Below are positions 7,935-15,336 of a DNA stretch of 64,000 bases, piece by piece. Within the stretch, counting starts at the first letter, position 1. Each line of letters starts with the position of its first letter. Made by a program: the position numbers and the translations under genes. This DNA is from Arthrobacter cavernae (lineage in GTDB: Bacteria; Actinomycetota; Actinomycetes; Actinomycetales; Micrococcaceae). The DNA is taken from assembly GCF_017368795.1 (NCBI RefSeq), contig NZ_JAFNLL010000007.1, positions 141,039 to 205,038 of the forward strand. Direction: 5' to 3'. The notes beneath the pieces were generated by a model. That model ran no database searches and was not told where the DNA came from. It was given only the letters and a program-made list of their open reading frames with translations.

Positions 7935-9308
7935 GTGAGTACACCTGTTTCACCGGTCTCCGGACCGTCATTGCAGCCGTCAGCCGGGCCCGGCCCTGAC
8001 AAGAACCAGGATCCGCACAAGAAGCGGTTCCTCTACAAGCTCAGCGGGGTGATCGCCGGCGGCATGTTCATCGACGGCTTCATCCTGGGCGGCATCGGTC
8101 TCGTCATGCCGGCCCTCACCTCGGACCTGAGCCTCTCCGCCACCTGGCAGGGCCTGATCGGCGCCTCGGCCCTGATCGGCATCTTCTTCGGCGGCCCGCT
8201 CGGCGGGTATTTCGCCGACAAGATCGGCCGGAAGCCGATGTTCATCGTCGACCTTTCCATCTTCCTGGTCGGATCGGCAGCGCAGTTCTTTGTTGCCGAT
8301 GGAATGCAGCTGTTCTTCATCCGCCTGCTCATGGGCATGGCGATCGGCGCCGACTATGCCATCGGGTGGCCTCTGCTTGTTGAGTTCTCGCCGGCTAGGC
8401 TGCGTGGCAAGCTCATGGCCTTCCAGGAAGTCGCCTGGTACGTCGGCTACATGGGCGCCTATGCACTGGGCTACGTCATGTCCACTGCCATCCACGTTGA
8501 TTGGCGCATCATCCTGGGCATGAGCACGGTTCCTTCCCTGATCGTCTTCCTGCTACGCCTTGGTACTCCCGAATCCCCGCGCTGGCTGATCAGCAAGGGG
8601 CGGACCGAAGAAGCCATGGCCATTGCCAAGGAATTCATGGAGGAGGAGGACGTGCGGGATCTGCAGCATGAGAAGCCGCAGCGCCCCAGCTTCCGCAAGC
8701 TGTTCTCGCCGCAGTACTTCAAGTCCACCTTCTTTGTGTGCATGTACTGGGTTACCAATGTGACCCCTTACTTCGCCATCGGCACCTTCGCTCCGATCGT
8801 GCTTGAAAATCTCGGCATGGAAGACGGCCTCACCGGTGCGCTGGTGCTCAACGGCGTGGTGGTTGCCGGCTCCGTGGCCGCGATGTTCCTGATCGAAAAG
8901 GTGGGCCGCCGCAAGCTGTCGATTCCGCCCATGTGGATCGCCGCCGTCGCGCTGGTTGCCATCGGACTGTTCTCGCACGTCTCGCCGGCCATCATCCTGG
9001 TGTCCTTCATGGTGTTCTCCTTCTTCAATGCGATTTCCACCGCGCTCACCGGTGTGTACCCCGGTGAAGTGTTCCCCACGGAAATCCGCGGAGCCGGCGT
9101 CGGATTCGCCACCGCCTTCTCCCGCGTCGGCGCGGCCGCCGGCACGTTTATCCTTCCGCTCTCCGTACAGGGCCTGGGCATCGGCACCACCATGCTGATC
9201 GCCGCCGCGATTTGTGTGCTGGGCGCTGTCATCTCCCAGTACCTGGCACCCGAGACCAAGGGCCTGAGCCTGAGCGCCACCTCGGCCCCGCTTGCCAAGG
9301 TGAACTAG
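7935..9308 (+). CDS. MFS transporter, sugar-porter/metabolite:H+ symporter type
   Basis: A 457-aa major facilitator with 12 predicted membrane spans. The loop after TM2 carries GGYFADKIGRKPMF, and the second half repeats the signature weakly (EKVGRRKLS). TPESPRWLISKGRTEEA before the central loop and YPGEVFPTEIRG near TM10 are typical of the sugar-porter and related aromatic or organic-acid symporter groups. The GTG at 7935 is chosen because AAGGAAG lies six bases upstream; upstream in-frame codons give an atypical basic leader. It is divergent from the monooxygenase operon and probably imports its substrate. A hairpin after the stop ends the transcript. Substrate not predictable. Confidence 0.82.
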   Translation: MSTPVSPVSGPSLQPSAGPGPDKNQDPHKKRFLYKLSGVIAGGMFIDGFILGGIGLVMPALTSDLSLSATWQGLIGASALIGIFFGGPLGGYFADKIGRKPMFIVDLSIFLVGSAAQFFVADGMQLFFIRLLMGMAIGADYAIGWPLLVEFSPARLRGKLMAFQEVAWYVGYMGAYALGYVMSTAIHVDWRIILGMSTVPSLIVFLLRLGTPESPRWLISKGRTEEAMAIAKEFMEEEDVRDLQHEKPQRPSFRKLFSPQYFKSTFFVCMYWVTNVTPYFAIGTFAPIVLENLGMEDGLTGALVLNGVVVAGSVAAMFLIEKVGRRKLSIPPMWIAAVALVAIGLFSHVSPAIILVSFMVFSFFNAISTALTGVYPGEVFPTEIRGAGVGFATAFSRVGAAAGTFILPLSVQGLGIGTTMLIAAAICVLGAVISQYLAPETKGLSLSATSAPLAKVN

Positions 9309-9320
9309 CAACAGGCAGTG

Positions 9321-9361
9321 CGAAGGCGTCCTTACGGAATATCACCGGACGGGCGCCTTCG
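9321..9361 (+). terminator. Hairpin terminator after the MFS gene
   Basis: CGAAGGCG (9321-9328) pairs with CGCCTTCG (9354-9361), with TCC and GGA extending the stem through a bulge. It lies 12 bases past the transporter stop and before the first IclR gene. No long T-run, so efficiency is uncertain. Confidence 0.5.
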
Positions 9362-9369
9362 TGCTCCTT

Positions 9370-9398
9370 GCACGAAACCGCACGAAAGACGCACGAAA
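9370..9398 (+). repeat. Three GCACGAAA direct repeats before the first IclR gene
   Basis: GCACGAAA occurs at 9370-9377, 9380-9387 and 9391-9398, spaced 10 and 11 bases, i.e. on one face of the helix. The last copy ends 13 bases before the GTG start at 9412. The spacing suggests a protein-binding array, possibly autoregulatory. Confidence 0.45.
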
Positions 9399-9411
9399 CG
9401 AAGAGAAGGCC

Positions 9412-10227
9412 GTGACTGAACAAGCCAATGTCGGCGAGGCGCTGGACCTGACGAACAAGTCCGTGGTCAAGGCAACGCATCTGCTCAGTGAACTGGGCCG
9501 CCACCCCCAAGGGATCTCGGCGACCGGGCTTGCCCAGATTGTCGGAATCACCCGGCCCACCGCCTTCCGGCTCCTCCTGAGCCTGGAGCAGGCAGGATTC
9601 GTGGACCGCAGCGACGGCCGTTACCGGCTGGGATGGCAGGTGGCCAGGCTCGGGCGACTGGCAGATCCATACGCCGGTGTCGTGGCCAGGATCCAGCCCG
9701 TCCTGGATGCCTACGCGGCAAGCCTGGGCGAAACCATCAACTTCTCCATGCTGCGGGGCGAAACCGACTACGACGTGATCGCTGAAGCGTCCGCCGGGCG
9801 CTTCCTCAATGTCGCCACTCTGTATGTCGGACGCAGCTATCCGCTCCACGTCAGCGCGACCGGAAAGCTTGTCCTCGCCGAATTGGACGACGAAAGGATC
9901 GCCGAAGTCCTGCCCGAAACCCTGGAGCAGTTCACCGGGCGGAGCATCACCAGCCGCCGCGAACTTCTGGCCGAAGTGCACCGCGTCAGGAAACAAGGCT
10001 ATTCGATCCTCGACGACGAACTGGAAGACGGGCTCTTCGCTGTTGCATGCCCTGCCCGCGACGCCGACGGTGAACTGTTCGGCATCGTGGTCCTCCAAGG
10101 TCCAACCCAGCGGATGAAATCCAGCAGACTGCCGCACGTCATCGAGCAGGTCCGCAACGCCGCTGCCGAGATCGCCCTGGCGTTGGCGGGACACGTCGTC
10201 GTCACGGCAACCCCCGAAATCCACTAA
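9412..10227 (+). CDS. IclR family transcriptional regulator (first paralogue)
   Basis: A 271-aa IclR regulator: N-terminal winged helix (SVVKATHLLSELGRH, then ISATGLAQIVGITRPTAFRLLLSLEQAGFV, residues about 18-65) and a C-terminal GAF-like effector domain with the conserved SATGKLVLAEL strand near 150 and GYSILDDELEDGLFAVACPARD near 200. GTG 9412 is preferred because AAGAGAAGG precedes it; the longer frame would start inside the terminator. It is closely similar along its whole length to the second IclR protein at 12606, so the two are paralogues. It leads an aldolase-quinone oxidoreductase-SDR gene row and is the likely local regulator. Whether it binds the TGAAC-N5-GTTCA palindromes is inference. 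Confidence 0.85.
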   Translation: MTEQANVGEALDLTNKSVVKATHLLSELGRHPQGISATGLAQIVGITRPTAFRLLLSLEQAGFVDRSDGRYRLGWQVARLGRLADPYAGVVARIQPVLDAYAASLGETINFSMLRGETDYDVIAEASAGRFLNVATLYVGRSYPLHVSATGKLVLAELDDERIAEVLPETLEQFTGRSITSRRELLAEVHRVRKQGYSILDDELEDGLFAVACPARDADGELFGIVVLQGPTQRMKSSRLPHVIEQVRNAAAEIALALAGHVVVTATPEIH

Positions 10228-10247
10228 CAGCAACGGAGCAGAATCCA

Positions 10248-11081
10248 ATGAAGATCCACGGCGAAAGCGAACACCACGCCGGCCTGCCGACTCCACACCT
10301 AAACTTCGACGACGGCCAGACCCGCCACGGCGTGTGGATCAGCTTCCGAGATCCCGCCGTCGTGGACATCCTGTCGGCCGAATCATTCGACTGGGTCTGC
10401 ATCGACGGTCAGCACGGCGCGGCGGAAATCCACGAAGTGCAACCCCTGATCGAAGCCGCACATCTCTTTTCCGTACCCTCCCTGGTCCGAGTCCCCGGCC
10501 ACGACATGGGAACCATCGGCCGGGTGCTCGACGCCGGAGCCGGAGGCATCATCTTCCCCACCGTGGAGGATGCGGCCACCGCGGAGTCGCTGATCTCCGC
10601 CTGCCGCTTTCCCCCGCGCGGCAAGCGAAGCTACGGACCGACCCGCCGGAGCCCCCGCTACCCCAAGACCGTGCCCGGGAACCCGTTGGATGACACCTGG
10701 TGCATCCTCATGATCGAAACCGCGGCCGGCCTGGCCAAGCTGGACGAAATCCTGGCCACCGGCCCCGATGCCGTTTTCGTGGGCCCCTACGACCTTTCCC
10801 TGAGCCTCGGGATGACCCTGGAGGGACTGACCGGCCAGGGGCCTGACGGCATCCTTGCGGACATCGCCCGCCGCTGCCACGCGGCTGGCGTCGTCCCAGG
10901 CATCTACACCGGCGAGCTTTCGCTCTCCCGGAAGATGGCCGATCTCGGCTTCCGCTTCATGCCCGTGGCATCGGACACCGGCCTGCTCGCGGTTGCGGCA
11001 CGCAATGCCGTGTCCGCCGCAAACGCAGCGTCCGCCGCAAACGCAGCGTCCGCCGTCGGACTGGCCCCGCAGAACGCCTGA
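10248..11081 (+). CDS. HpcH/HpaI aldolase/citrate lyase family protein
   Basis: A 277-aa class II pyruvate aldolase. WVCIDGQHGAAEIHEVQPLI near residue 48 (with GQHG in the active-site loop), LVRVPGHDMGTIGRVLDAGAGGIIFP near 80-105, MIETAAGLAKLDEI near 153 (metal-binding glutamate) and GPYDLSLSLG near 183 are the family signatures. Such enzymes cleave 4-hydroxy-2-oxo acids to pyruvate and an aldehyde, or act on 2-keto-3-deoxy sugar acids. It could use the product of the hydratase encoded at 1323. It starts 20 bases after the IclR stop. The C-terminus carries a short alanine-rich tandem repeat made by an 18-bp DNA duplication. Confidence 0.83.
   Translation: MKIHGESEHHAGLPTPHLNFDDGQTRHGVWISFRDPAVVDILSAESFDWVCIDGQHGAAEIHEVQPLIEAAHLFSVPSLVRVPGHDMGTIGRVLDAGAGGIIFPTVEDAATAESLISACRFPPRGKRSYGPTRRSPRYPKTVPGNPLDDTWCILMIETAAGLAKLDEILATGPDAVFVGPYDLSLSLGMTLEGLTGQGPDGILADIARRCHAAGVVPGIYTGELSLSRKMADLGFRFMPVASDTGLLAVAARNAVSAANAASAANAASAVGLAPQNA
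11013..11055 (+). repeat. 18-bp tandem repeat inside the aldolase 3' end
   Basis: TCCGCCGCAAACGCAGCG occurs twice in direct succession (11013-11030, 11031-11048), followed by a seven-base partial copy. It encodes SAANAA repeats beyond the conserved enzyme core, so it is a dispensable tail that probably grew by slippage. Confidence 0.8.
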
Positions 11082-11093
11082 GGATCAACAACA

Positions 11094-12059
11094 GTGAGCC
11101 GTGCAATCGTCGCCAGCCAGCCCGGCGGGCCTGAAGTTCTGAAAATTGCCGAGGTTGAAGACCCGGTGGCCCGTCCGGGCCAGCTGCTTATCAAAGTTGC
11201 CGCCTCCGGGGTCAACTTCATCGAGACCTACCAGCGCAGCGGGAGCTACAGCGTCCCGTTCCCGTTCATCCCTGGCACCGAAGCCTCCGGTACGGTGCTC
11301 GGGGTGGGACCCGGAGTCGAAGGATTCGCCGTCGGCGACCGCGTTGTCTCCGGCGAGACCGGGAATACCTACGCCGAGCTTGCCCTCGTTGATGCCGACA
11401 AAACCTTCCACGTGCCGGACGGCGTGAGTGCGGAAACTGCGGCAGGCCTCCTGGCGCAGGGCATGACCGCCCACTACTTAGCCAATTCCACGTTTCCCGC
11501 GCAGGAGGGACAGACCGTCCTGGTCCATGCGGCGGCCGGCGGCGTCGGGCTGCTGCTGACCCAGCTCCTGAAGGCCAAAGGCGTGCGCGTCATTGCCACC
11601 GTGTCCGATGACGTCAAGGAAGAACTGGCCCGCAAGGCCGGGGCGGAGACGGTCCTGCGGTACGAGGGTTTTGCGGAGCAGGTGCGGGAGCTCACTGGCG
11701 GGGAGGGCGTTGACTGCGTTTACGACGGCGTCGGCAAAGCCACCTTCGACGGTTCGCTGGCCAGTGTGAAAGTCCGCGGAATGCTGGTCCTTTTCGGGGC
11801 GGCCTCAGGGCCGGTTCCGCCGTTCGAAATCCAGCGGCTGAACGCCGGCGGGAGCGTCTCCCTCACCCGCCCCACCATGGCCCACTACCTGCGCACGCCC
11901 GAAGAGCGGGCCTGGCGGGCCGGGGACATCTTCTCGGCCGTGCTTTCCGGAGAACTCGAGGTGCGGATCGGCGCCACGTATCCGTTAGCCGAAGCAGCCC
12001 AGGCGCACCGTGACCTGGAAGCCCGGAAAACCACAGGCAAAGTCCTGCTCATCCCGTAA
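11094..12059 (+). CDS. Quinone oxidoreductase / zinc-free alcohol dehydrogenase family protein
   Basis: A 321-aa medium-chain dehydrogenase/reductase of the zeta-crystallin (QOR) type. GVNFIETYQRSGSY near residue 40, GTEASGTVLGVGPGV near 62 and the nucleotide-binding VLVHAAAGGVGLLLTQLLKAKG near 143 are characteristic. The zinc ligands of alcohol dehydrogenases are absent. It reduces quinones or other enones with NADPH. The start is a GTG 12 bases after the aldolase stop, with a weak GAGGA site overlapping that stop. It is the third gene of the IclR-aldolase row; its role in the pathway is not evident. Confidence 0.85.
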   Translation: MSRAIVASQPGGPEVLKIAEVEDPVARPGQLLIKVAASGVNFIETYQRSGSYSVPFPFIPGTEASGTVLGVGPGVEGFAVGDRVVSGETGNTYAELALVDADKTFHVPDGVSAETAAGLLAQGMTAHYLANSTFPAQEGQTVLVHAAAGGVGLLLTQLLKAKGVRVIATVSDDVKEELARKAGAETVLRYEGFAEQVRELTGGEGVDCVYDGVGKATFDGSLASVKVRGMLVLFGAASGPVPPFEIQRLNAGGSVSLTRPTMAHYLRTPEERAWRAGDIFSAVLSGELEVRIGATYPLAEAAQAHRDLEARKTTGKVLLIP

Positions 12060-12078
12060 CCGCGGGCTGGAGAAAGCA

Positions 12079-12478
12079 ATGCAACTCGAAGGCAAGGCCG
12101 CCCTGGTGACCGGCGGCGGGCAGGGCATCGGGCGCGGAATTGTCGGGCGCTTCCTGGCGGAAGGGGCGCGCGTGGCTGTGGTGCAGCGCTGCCCGCTGGA
12201 CGCTGAGCTGGAAGGAATCCCGCCGTCGTCGGGCAGGCAGCTGAACGGCTTGGCGGCGTCGACATCCTTGTCAACAACGCCGGCGCCATGTTCGAGCGCG
12301 GCGTTACCGAAATCCAGCCCCATGAGTGGGACCTCATGATGGCCTTGAACCTGCGGGCGCCGCTGTTCCTGGCGCAGGATCTGGCAGTCTTCCTGGCGGG
12401 TGACCGCTCGCGTTCCTCACGGGGGAGACCATAGTGGTCGACGGCGGCAGGACCGCCAAACTGCCGCTGCCCGCCTGA
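12079..12478 (+). pseudogene. Short-chain dehydrogenase/reductase, decayed
   Basis: The frame opens with a normal SDR N-terminus (LEGKAALVTGGGQGIGRG and EGARVAVVQR, the TGxxxGxG NAD(P) motif), then loses frame. VDILVNNAGAMFERGV and HEWDLMMALNLRAPLFLAQ continue in a second frame. The text then jumps to the C-terminal GETIVVDGG, again out of frame. The catalytic S and YxxxK segment is missing. Total span is about 400 bases against about 750 for the family, so there are at least two frameshifts and an internal deletion. It starts 20 bases after the quinone oxidoreductase stop and was once the fourth gene of that row. Confidence 0.8.
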
Positions 12479-12496
12479 CATTGAACTCCCCGTATT

Positions 12497-12511
12497 TGAA
12501 CTTGCTGTTCA
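12497..12511. promoter_or_regulatory. Palindromic operator TGAAC-N5-GTTCA before the second IclR gene
   Basis: TGAACTTGCTGTTCA has the same half-sites, spacing and 15-bp length as the palindromes at 7696-7710 and 14877-14891. It lies 95 bases before the IclR start. A copy of TTGAACTCCCCG (12481-12492) sits just upstream. Autoregulation by the IclR protein is a reasonable inference. Confidence 0.55.
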
Positions 12512-12605
12512 GCTCTTGGGCATGCCGCCGCTGTAGCGCCTAGGATGGGTGTGGCAACGAGAGTCAGAGCAGCCGGGCCCGGACCGGCGCGAAGCGGGAG
12601 CATAA

Positions 12606-13424
12606 ATGGCAGCGGGAAGTAGCACTGCACCGGAAGAAGCCGTCGGTGACGAGGAACAGACCTCCGCGGAACCCTTGGACCTGACCAACAAATCCGTGGT
12701 CAAGGCGACCGTGCTGCTCAGCGAGCTCGGCCGGCACCGCCAGGGAATCACGGTCACGGAAATCGCACAGCTTGTGGGGATGACGCGGCCTACGGCCTTC
12801 CGACTGCTCCTGAGTCTTGAACAGAGTGGCTTCGTGGCGCGCGTGGACAACCGCTACATGCTTGGCTGGCAAATGGCCCGCCTTGGCAGGCTTGCTGATC
12901 CGTATGCCGGTGTGGTCTCGAGGATCCAGCCACTCTTGAACGAGTACGCCGGGAAGTTCAATGAGACTCTCTCCTTCGTCATGGTGACAGGGGAAACGAG
13001 CTACGATGTGGTGGCCGAGGCTTCGGCTTCGCGTTTCCTGAACGCCTCCCACATGTGGGTGGGCGGCTCCTACCCGATGCATGCCAGTGCTGCCGGAAAA
13101 ATGATCCTCGCCGAGCTGAGCGATGAGCAGGTTGTTGCCGCACTGCCGAAGCGGCTCGAGTCCTACACGCCGAAGACCATCACCAGGCGAGACACCCTCC
13201 TCGAAGAGTTGCGCTTGGTGCGGGAGCAAGGCTACGCGATACTCGATGACGAACTTGAGGAGGGCCTCTTCGTCATCGCCTGCCCGGTGCGGGATTCGTC
13301 TGGGCAGTTGCTTGGGGTGCTGACTGTGAACGGCCCCACCCAGCGGATTAAGGCCGATGACTTGGGGCCTCTTGTGGAGAAGCTGCAGCAGGCGGCAGAC
13401 AAGGTGGCCGAGGCACTGGCATAG
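12606..13424 (+). CDS. IclR family transcriptional regulator (second paralogue)
   Basis: A 272-aa IclR regulator with the same layout as the first: winged helix at about residues 28-78 (SVVKATVLLSELGRH, then VTEIAQLVGMTRPTAFRLLLS) and an effector domain with SAAGKMILAEL near 160 and GYAILDDELEEGLFVIACPVRD near 212. The N-terminus is about ten residues longer and acidic. The sequence match to the protein at 9412 is high throughout, pointing to duplication. The ATG has a GGGAG site. A TGAAC-N5-GTTCA palindrome upstream matches the operators of the monooxygenase and flavokinase promoters, so this paralogue is the best candidate regulator of that regulon. Confidence 0.86.
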   Translation: MAAGSSTAPEEAVGDEEQTSAEPLDLTNKSVVKATVLLSELGRHRQGITVTEIAQLVGMTRPTAFRLLLSLEQSGFVARVDNRYMLGWQMARLGRLADPYAGVVSRIQPLLNEYAGKFNETLSFVMVTGETSYDVVAEASASRFLNASHMWVGGSYPMHASAAGKMILAELSDEQVVAALPKRLESYTPKTITRRDTLLEELRLVREQGYAILDDELEEGLFVIACPVRDSSGQLLGVLTVNGPTQRIKADDLGPLVEKLQQAADKVAEALA

Positions 13425-13426
13425 AT

Positions 13427-13760
13427 TCACGCCGTGAAGCGAAAGCCGATAGGACGTGAGCGTGGATTTCTGCACCTGCTCCAGACATACCTTGGTTTCG
13501 CTTGGCGCAGGACAAGCAGGTCTCTACGTCCATCGGCGCCGAACAAGGCCTTCAAGTCGTCTGTGAACTGGCGGAAGCGTGCCCATGAATCGGCGTGGAT
13601 CGGGACGATCAAGCGCTGTCGAGGATCTCGGTAACACGGAGGCACGCATCGTTGCTTAGGGTGGTAGCGCTGAGGTCGGCAGTAGGGCGCCGGGCATGAC
13701 TGCGCTTCCGGCTTCCGTGCCCCGGTGGACAGTTGCCCCGACGCGCGCGGAATGGGCCCA
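13427..13760 (-). pseudogene. MBL-fold metallohydrolase (UlaG-like) C-terminal remnant
   Basis: Reading leftward, PGALL and then TTLSNDACLRVTEILDSA (ending about 13608) continue after a one-base shift as LIVPIHADSWARFRQF and a following DDLKALF. Together these match the C-terminus of UlaG-like metallo-beta-lactamase-fold proteins, where the histidine of 'PIHxDxW' follows a helix that ends in 'ILGA'. The N-terminal HxHxDH metal site is not found. At least two frameshifts separate the pieces, so the gene is dead. It lies convergent with the second IclR gene, whose stop it abuts. Confidence 0.5.
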
Positions 13761-14212
13761 TGCCGAAAGAGCTTTTGCGGCGGCGGCACAGGACATGGAA
13801 TTTCAGTCGCGCCTGACCGCGGCGCGCCATTACCTGGAAAACCTGTTGTCGGCACTTTCCGCGGCAGCGGCAGTGAGGACGCTTCAGCTTTGACGTTGCG
13901 GTTTCCGCGCCTACAGCCCCACCGTCACCTCCGCTGCTGGGCAAATCGTTGCCATGAGCTGGGGTGAATTTGTTGAGAAGCTATCGCCCGAGGGGCACTC
14001 CGCGCTGTTGACCACAAGCAGCCTCAGCGTCGGCTTTTCCGGCCATTCCGTCCAGTACGCCGGCACTTACCAGCTGTGGAACCGGAACGCGGGGTCGGCC
14101 CGTCCATCCCATGGCGCGTTCCACGGTCGTCTTGAGGCGGGCCCGCAGGTCTGGCGCTGGGTGGAGCACCATGCCATCCCTGGTGAGCGGTGAAGGGCCG
14201 CCCTATGTTTCT
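13761..14212. other. Intergenic stretch with no recognisable gene
   Basis: Short open frames exist on both strands (for example about 80 codons rightward from 13954 and about 63 leftward from 14172), but none resembles a family I know and none has a good ribosome site. The left part may hold further debris of the MBL-fold pseudogene. It looks like decaying sequence. Confidence 0.4.
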
Positions 14213-14392
14213 TTAGCGGGCAGTCCGCTGGCTGCGCAGCTGGTTGAGGCAGCGGCGGGCCAGGCTCTTACTCAACCCGGTGCGGCGGGCGATGTCGACG
14301 GCGGTCTTCGGGCCACCGTCGCGGTGTTCAACGTCCAGTGCTGCTGCGACGCGCTGGATCGCCCAGGCCGGAAGCGTTGTCTGGGTACTCAT
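14213..14392 (-). CDS. 59-aa helix-turn-helix protein
   Basis: A very small protein. LPAWAIQRVAAALDVEH is followed by TAVDIARRTGLSKSLARRCLNQL, a clean helix-turn-helix with the turn at TGLS, like the DNA-binding half of MarR/IclR-type winged helices. There is no room for an effector domain, so it is either a minimal DNA-binding accessory protein or the surviving start of a larger regulator. It lies 19 bases after the flavokinase stop on the same strand and so shares that operon and its palindromic operator. Start ATG at 14392. Confidence 0.5.
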   Translation of the reverse strand: MSTQTTLPAWAIQRVAAALDVEHRDGGPKTAVDIARRTGLSKSLARRCLNQLRSQRTAR

Positions 14393-14411
14393 GCCGTTGC
14401 TCCAATTGGTT

Positions 14412-14834
14412 CTATTTCGCCGGAGACGTGCCGGCGATGGGGGATAGGAGCCAAGGCTGGTTCAGCTCTGCCCATCTGCGGGTTTGTTCGACGTCTTCGT
14501 GCAGTTGTTCGATCAGCGCTTCGACGCTGGGGAACGCTGCCTGCGGGCGCAGCCTTTCCAGGAGATGGACCCGCAGATGTTGCCCGTACAGCTCCTGTTC
14601 CGTGTCCAGGAGGTGCGCTTCGAGCAGGCGTTCGCCCTCCCCGGAGTAAAACGTCCGGCGCCGGCCGATCGAGACCGCTGCCACAGCGAAGGGCACCAGG
14701 CCGGTTTCAACCAGCCCGGCCCAGACTCCGTCCAGCTCCGGGTTCCCGAGGATCGGGATGTTGGCCGTGGGGAAACCCAGCGTCCGGCCGCGTTGGTCCC
14801 CATACTCCACGGTTCCTTCGACAATTGCTGGCAT
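14412..14834 (-). CDS. Stand-alone riboflavin kinase (flavokinase) domain protein
   Basis: A 140-aa protein consisting only of the riboflavin kinase domain that normally forms the C-terminal half of bifunctional RibF. GRTLGFPTANI (residues 16-26) holds the PTAN motif that binds ATP and Mg2+. LLEAHLLDTEQELYG carries the catalytic glutamate (about E72). EALIEQLHEDVEQTR is the closing helix. It would convert riboflavin to FMN but not FAD. The ATG at 14834 follows a GAGGAGG site; eight upstream codons are excluded. The promoter has the same palindrome as the LLM monooxygenase operon, so it probably supplies FMN to that system. B. subtilis RibR in the ytmI operon is a known precedent for a flavokinase beside LLM monooxygenases. 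Confidence 0.82.
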   Translation of the reverse strand: MPAIVEGTVEYGDQRGRTLGFPTANIPILGNPELDGVWAGLVETGLVPFAVAAVSIGRRRTFYSGEGERLLEAHLLDTEQELYGQHLRVHLLERLRPQAAFPSVEALIEQLHEDVEQTRRWAELNQPWLLSPIAGTSPAK

Positions 14835-14876
14835 GGGTGGCCTCCTCGATTCCGGCAACGAAGCGTGTTCATTCAG

Positions 14877-14920
14877 TGAACGTTGCGTTCAATATAGGAT
14901 GTTGCATGAGTCGCTGTCAA
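14877..14920 (-). promoter_or_regulatory. Promoter and palindromic operator of the flavokinase operon
   Basis: On the minus strand, TTGACA (14920-14915), an 18-bp spacer and TATATT (14896-14891) are followed at once by TGAACGCAACGTTCA (14891-14877). The palindrome and its register to the -10 box are the same as at 7696-7738; several spacer bases also match. An extra GTTCA half-site (14867-14871) lies just downstream. Confidence 0.75.
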
Positions 14921-15336
14921 CGTGCTTACCCTTGGCAAAGGGTCAAGACAGGCGTCCTTCGATAACGCGAAACAAGAGTCCCTACTTCCAGGCAAGGCCG
15001 GTCGCCAAGGACTCCCCCGGGCTGTACGAACGGACGCCGTTGCAACCTTTGAACCCTAAGGTGAAGGGCCTGTGCGCATCAGCGTTGGCGGCAGTTCCCA
15101 TCTGGCCGCTCTCTTGACCCGCACCATTAAGGAGCCGCAGATCCTCTGCAGGCAGACGTCGCAGTCTAGATGCACTCGGTCGTGGCGTATCAGCGAGCAG
15201 TCCCGTTCATCGCCGCAGCAGCCGGATGGAAAGATGACATGGCAGCGAATGTTCATAGAGTCAAAAATGCCTAGTTTCCGCGGATTATCAACACAACACG
15301 AGCCCGTGGCAGCCGTTGAAATACGCCGCCCTCTGA
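14921..15336. other. Non-coding stretch next to the tRNA fragment
   Basis: About 415 bases with no frame that I can assign. A cysteine-rich 66-codon frame reads leftward (15256-15056) without a family match or clear ribosome site. As the sequence between the last island gene and the tRNA scar, it is where an attachment region would lie. Confidence 0.4.

Noticed and set aside
13696..13893. 65-codon plus-strand frame with a helical-looking sequence
   Set aside because: It is the complement of the MBL-fold pseudogene pieces and lacks a ribosome site.
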